Notes under the pieces: generated by a model
Databases searched by the model: none
What the model was told of the DNA's origin: nothing
Seen by the model: the letters and a program-made list of their open reading frames with translations, nothing else
NCBI RefSeq assembly: GCF_034627025.1
Contig: NZ_CP141049.1
Span: 496,001 to 560,000 of the forward strand
Direction of reading: 5' to 3'
Source: Microvirga lotononidis
Lineage (GTDB): Bacteria; Pseudomonadota; Alphaproteobacteria; Rhizobiales; Beijerinckiaceae
Length of the DNA: 64,000 nucleotides
Shown here: piece after piece, positions 61,432 through 64,000 of the stretch
How positions within the stretch are numbered: the first letter of the stretch is position 1
Layout of the letters: each line of letters begins with the position of its first letter
Made by a program: the position numbers and the translations under genes

Positions 61432-62754
61432 ATGAAGAAGAGAGTGCTGTGCATGGCAGTTGGATTGCTTGCCTTATCAACCGCTTCGGCGACGGTAGCC
61501 GTTGCGCAAAGCCCGCAACCAACCAACCATGCTGAGGTTGCAAGCTCGATCATCGCTGATCCAAAGTTCAAAGCGGCAACCGCCGTTTTCGACCGCGATC
61601 ACGAGAAGATTGTTTCTGAGCTGATCGAGATCACCGAAATTCCCTCTCCCCCCTTCAAGGAAAAGGTCAGAGCGGAAGCTTACCGGAAAAAGCTTGCAGA
61701 TCTGGGCCTTTCAAACGTCGAGATCGATGAGGAAGGCAACGTGCTTGCCATCCGAAAGGGAACAGCAAGTGACGGGAAGTTTGTCGCCGTCATTGCCCAT
61801 CTGGATACGGTGTTCCCGGAAGGCACTGAGGTAAAGGTCCGCCGCGAAGGCACTAAGCTCATGGCTCCCGGCATTGGCGATGACGCCAAGGGGCTCACTG
61901 TCGTTCTGGCGTATCTCAGAGCCATGGATGAGGCGAAGATCCAGACGAAAGACGATATTCTGATCGTCGGCTCTGTTGGCGAGGAAGGCCTTGGCGACCT
62001 TCGCGGCGTCAAGCATCTATTCCAGAAGGGCAAGTACAAGGACAAGATCAAGTCCGCCCTCATCGTCGACGGCGGCGACATGGAGACGGTGACCAACGGC
62101 GCGACCGGCTCGAAGCGCTACCTGGTGACGTTCCGCGGGCCTGGTGGGCACAGCTATGGCGCCTTTGGACTGGTAAACCCAGCATTCGCCATGGGCGAGG
62201 CGATGGCTCAGTTCTCCCGGACGCAAGTCCCGTCCAATCCGAAGACGACGTACAGCATCGGCGTGATCGGAGGCGGCACATCGGTCAACTCGATCCCGAA
62301 TGAGCTTTGGATGCAAGTCGACATGCGGTCCGTCTCTGTCGAGGAACTGGCAAAGCTCGAAAAGCGCTTCCTCGAGATTGTCGATCGGGCTGTTGATACG
62401 GAGAACAATGCCCGCTCGACCAAAGAGGGGCCGATCACGGTCACGAAGGAACTGGTCGGCGATCGACCTGCCGGAAAAACCGACGAGAGCAATGATATTG
62501 TTCAGGCCGTCTCAGCCGTCCTGAAGGCGTATGAGTACAAGCCGAAGTACAACACCAGTTCCACCGATTCCAACGTGCCCATGAGTCTCGGGATCCCTGC
62601 TGTCACGGTCGGCCGTGGTGCCGCCGGAAAGTCAGACCGTAGCCACTCCCTTGACGAGTGGGTCGATGTCGAAAAGGGCCCCGATGTGAAGGCCTTGACC
62701 GCCGGTCTCGCGATGCTGCTTTCGGTTAGCGGAATGACCGATAGCTCATTGTAA
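61432..62754 (+). CDS. Secreted M20-family metallopeptidase
   Basis: 440 residues. Signal peptide MKKRVLCMAVGLLALSTASA through AVAQ. Di-zinc M20 core: VAVIAHLDTVFPEG (His, Asp), APGIGDDAKGLTVVLAYL (bridging Asp), GSVGEEGLGDLRG (catalytic Glu and zinc Glu), ALIVDGGDMETV, GGHSYGAFG in the lid domain, and late SSTDSNVPMSLGIPAVTVGRG ... SHSLDEW with the last His. Relatives include peptidase T and carboxypeptidase G2-like enzymes; the signal peptide indicates action on peptides or acylated amino acids in the periplasm. The longer frame from 61312 lacks support. Confidence 0.9.
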   Translation: MKKRVLCMAVGLLALSTASATVAVAQSPQPTNHAEVASSIIADPKFKAATAVFDRDHEKIVSELIEITEIPSPPFKEKVRAEAYRKKLADLGLSNVEIDEEGNVLAIRKGTASDGKFVAVIAHLDTVFPEGTEVKVRREGTKLMAPGIGDDAKGLTVVLAYLRAMDEAKIQTKDDILIVGSVGEEGLGDLRGVKHLFQKGKYKDKIKSALIVDGGDMETVTNGATGSKRYLVTFRGPGGHSYGAFGLVNPAFAMGEAMAQFSRTQVPSNPKTTYSIGVIGGGTSVNSIPNELWMQVDMRSVSVEELAKLEKRFLEIVDRAVDTENNARSTKEGPITVTKELVGDRPAGKTDESNDIVQAVSAVLKAYEYKPKYNTSSTDSNVPMSLGIPAVTVGRGAAGKSDRSHSLDEWVDVEKGPDVKALTAGLAMLLSVSGMTDSSL

Positions 62755-62760
62755 TCGCTT

Positions 62761-62792
62761 CCACTGGCGGCGGAGTGGTCCGCCGCCAGTGG
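62761..62792 (+). terminator. Perfect 14-bp hairpin after the M20 gene
   Basis: CCACTGGCGGCGGA-gtgg-TCCGCCGCCAGTGG, seven bases past the stop codon. No U tract, but the stem is very stable. Confidence 0.65.
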
Positions 62793-63184
62793 TGCCCATC
62801 GTTGATTTGCCCAGAAGCCAGAAATGAAAGCGCCGTCTGCCACGGGTTGCCTGGTAAGTTAGAGCCGCAGCATCGAGATGGTTTTCGGCGAGGCTCTGGC
62901 AGCCTTCATTGTCTTCGTGCGGGCTTCATCTTCATCTGTATCCAAAACAATTACAGCGACACGTGATTGCCCCAAGTAATTGCTTGCTTGTTGTCGCTGA
63001 GGCGTGGTGCAAGATCACCGACGATCTTCTGGAAACCTTCAAAATCAGAGTGACTTTCAGGAGACAGGTTTCGTTAAACCGCGTCGCTTGCGTGAAAGGG
63101 ATATGGACGTTTAGGCATCTTCTCTTAAGGTGCAGCCCCAATCAAGATGGTTGATTTGACTCAAGAACGACCACGAGGGGCAGC
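62793..63184. other. Spacer before the autotransporter-like gene
   Basis: About 390 bases without a supported gene, AT-richer to the right. Expected to hold the promoter of the 63185 gene. No clear motif. Confidence 0.35.
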
Positions 63185-64000
63185 ATGGTCACGTTAGCAC
63201 ATATCCGTCGCCGCAGGTCCGCCGTGGCATTCTATGCCTTGCTGGCGTCAACCTCCTCACTGGTATTGTCTCTTCATTGCACGCCGGTATCGGCACAGCA
63301 GAACATTATCGACAATGGAAACGTAGTCAGAATCCCAGGGGATTCTTTGGCCTTCGGTTGGGACACGATCATTGGAAAGAATGGCGCGGGCACGCTGTTC
63401 ATCGAGCAAGGAGTTACACTCGAATCGTTCGATGCGACCCTTGGCGAGAATGCAGGGTCGTCCGGTACCGTTTATGTGCGAGAGGGTAGTACTTGGGACC
63501 TGCTGCAGTACAGCTGGGATCCCTTTGAAATCGGCCGCAGAGGGACAGGGCAACTGTCCATCGAAGGCGGCAGCCAGGTTCTCAGTGCTGGCAGTGTGAT
63601 CGGTTCTGGCTCCGGCGTAATCCTAACAGGACCCGGCTCGAAGTGGGACATCAGCCAAGGCCGCCTGGGTGCCTATCTCGACATCGGCGGGAGCCTGGAG
63701 GTGACAGAGGGCGGCGCTCTAAATGTTGCAGGCCCGATCCATATCAGAGACGGAGGTCTAGCTAAGGTCAGCGGACCTAACTCCAAGATGCTCTCCAGTC
63801 ATGACATCAAGGTGGAACCCACAGGGACCTTCATCATCGAGAAGGGCGGCAAGTTTGAAAGCACGGATGCTGTTATCGAGTCGGCCAGTTCAAATACAAA
63901 CAATGTGATTGTCACCGGGGCCGGGTCCGAGTGGATACTCGCAGATCAAATCCAACTTGCGAGCGATGGCTCCGGAAACCTTCTCATACAGGATGGCGGC
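63185..64000 (+). CDS. Autotransporter-like surface protein, 3' end outside window
   Basis: 272 residues are visible and the frame is open to the end. After a signal sequence (AVAFYALLASTSSLVLSLHC through VSAQQ) come short beta-helix repeats of the autotransporter passenger type: IIGKNGAGTLFIEQGVTLES, IGRRGTGQLSIEGGSQVLS, VILTGPGSKWDISQGRLG, LDIGGSLEVTEGGAL, VTGAGSEWILADQIQLASDGSGNLLIQDGG. The 'TGxGSxW' and 'GxGxLxIxxGG' pairs are a hallmark of type V-secreted proteins of rhizobia. A translocator barrel, if any, lies beyond the window. ATG 63185 follows cgaggggcagc. Confidence 0.8.
   Translation, partial: MVTLAHIRRRRSAVAFYALLASTSSLVLSLHCTPVSAQQNIIDNGNVVRIPGDSLAFGWDTIIGKNGAGTLFIEQGVTLESFDATLGENAGSSGTVYVREGSTWDLLQYSWDPFEIGRRGTGQLSIEGGSQVLSAGSVIGSGSGVILTGPGSKWDISQGRLGAYLDIGGSLEVTEGGALNVAGPIHIRDGGLAKVSGPNSKMLSSHDIKVEPTGTFIIEKGGKFESTDAVIESASSNTNNVIVTGAGSEWILADQIQLASDGSGNLLIQDGG

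Overview
Organism and replicon. Base composition (roughly 60% GC) and gene content point to a Hyphomicrobiales (Rhizobiales) alphaproteobacterium, most like Methylobacteriaceae/Microvirga; this is inference, since no rRNA is present. A RepC initiator, its counter-transcribed RNA, a lone ParA ATPase, IS elements and many small unknown genes indicate a plasmid or chromid. Alphaproteobacterial general-stress signatures are visible: a NepR-like anti-sigma factor and EcfG-type promoters (GGAAC-N16-CGTT). Layout. 1-14.7 kb is an ordered metabolic/housekeeping block: M32 carboxypeptidase (cut by the window edge), phosphodiester glycosidase, quinone-oxidoreductase-like MDR, NepR, RecD2 helicase, CoiA-like nuclease, ABM monooxygenase, glutathione transferase, SelO, aldo/keto reductase, HtpG and an LLM oxidoreductase. 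14.8-25.5 kb is the replication and accessory zone: a repC remnant, a TmrB-like kinase, repC with an antisense RNA and no adjacent repA/repB, then a decayed island of DNA-modification genes (Mom-like protein, a DNA methyltransferase fragment joined to a broken IS6-family element, a DpdA/TGT-like deazaguanine transglycosylase), CarD and small proteins, ending in parA. 25.7-35.7 kb holds an NMP-kinase-like protein, a TauE exporter, acetyltransferases, and runs of unknown minus-strand genes, including a WGR / CYTH / unknown / HPD-motif row and a four-gene cassette of small proteins. 35.8-43.2 kb has a chemoreceptor, an IS110-family transposase gene split by a complete IS4/IS50-like element with 9-bp target duplication, and a hybrid histidine kinase. 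43.2-49.8 kb holds small membrane/secreted proteins, a frameshifted Nudix gene and a TetR-controlled membrane-protein gene with a 15-bp-arm palindrome. 50.2-59.6 kb is an envelope/stress block: DUF6502-DUF5666 operon divergent from a Gly-rich secreted protein with two matching palindromes between them, a single-domain response regulator, an AI-2E-family permease, two YsnF/DUF2382 proteins, a PepSY-like protein, YidB and a small membrane protein, several behind EcfG-type promoters. 60-64 kb has a methyltransferase fragment, a possible small RNA, a secreted M20 peptidase and the start of a large autotransporter-like protein running off the window. A recurring theme is genes that read as complete proteins except for one-base indels (GST, Mom-like, DpdA-like twice, Nudix, HPD-motif protein, a small hypothetical, probably the 59.2-59.6 kb gene). 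Either this replicon is decaying or the assembly contains uncorrected indels; that choice decides how much of the DNA-modification island is functional. No rRNA, tRNA or CRISPR array was seen.
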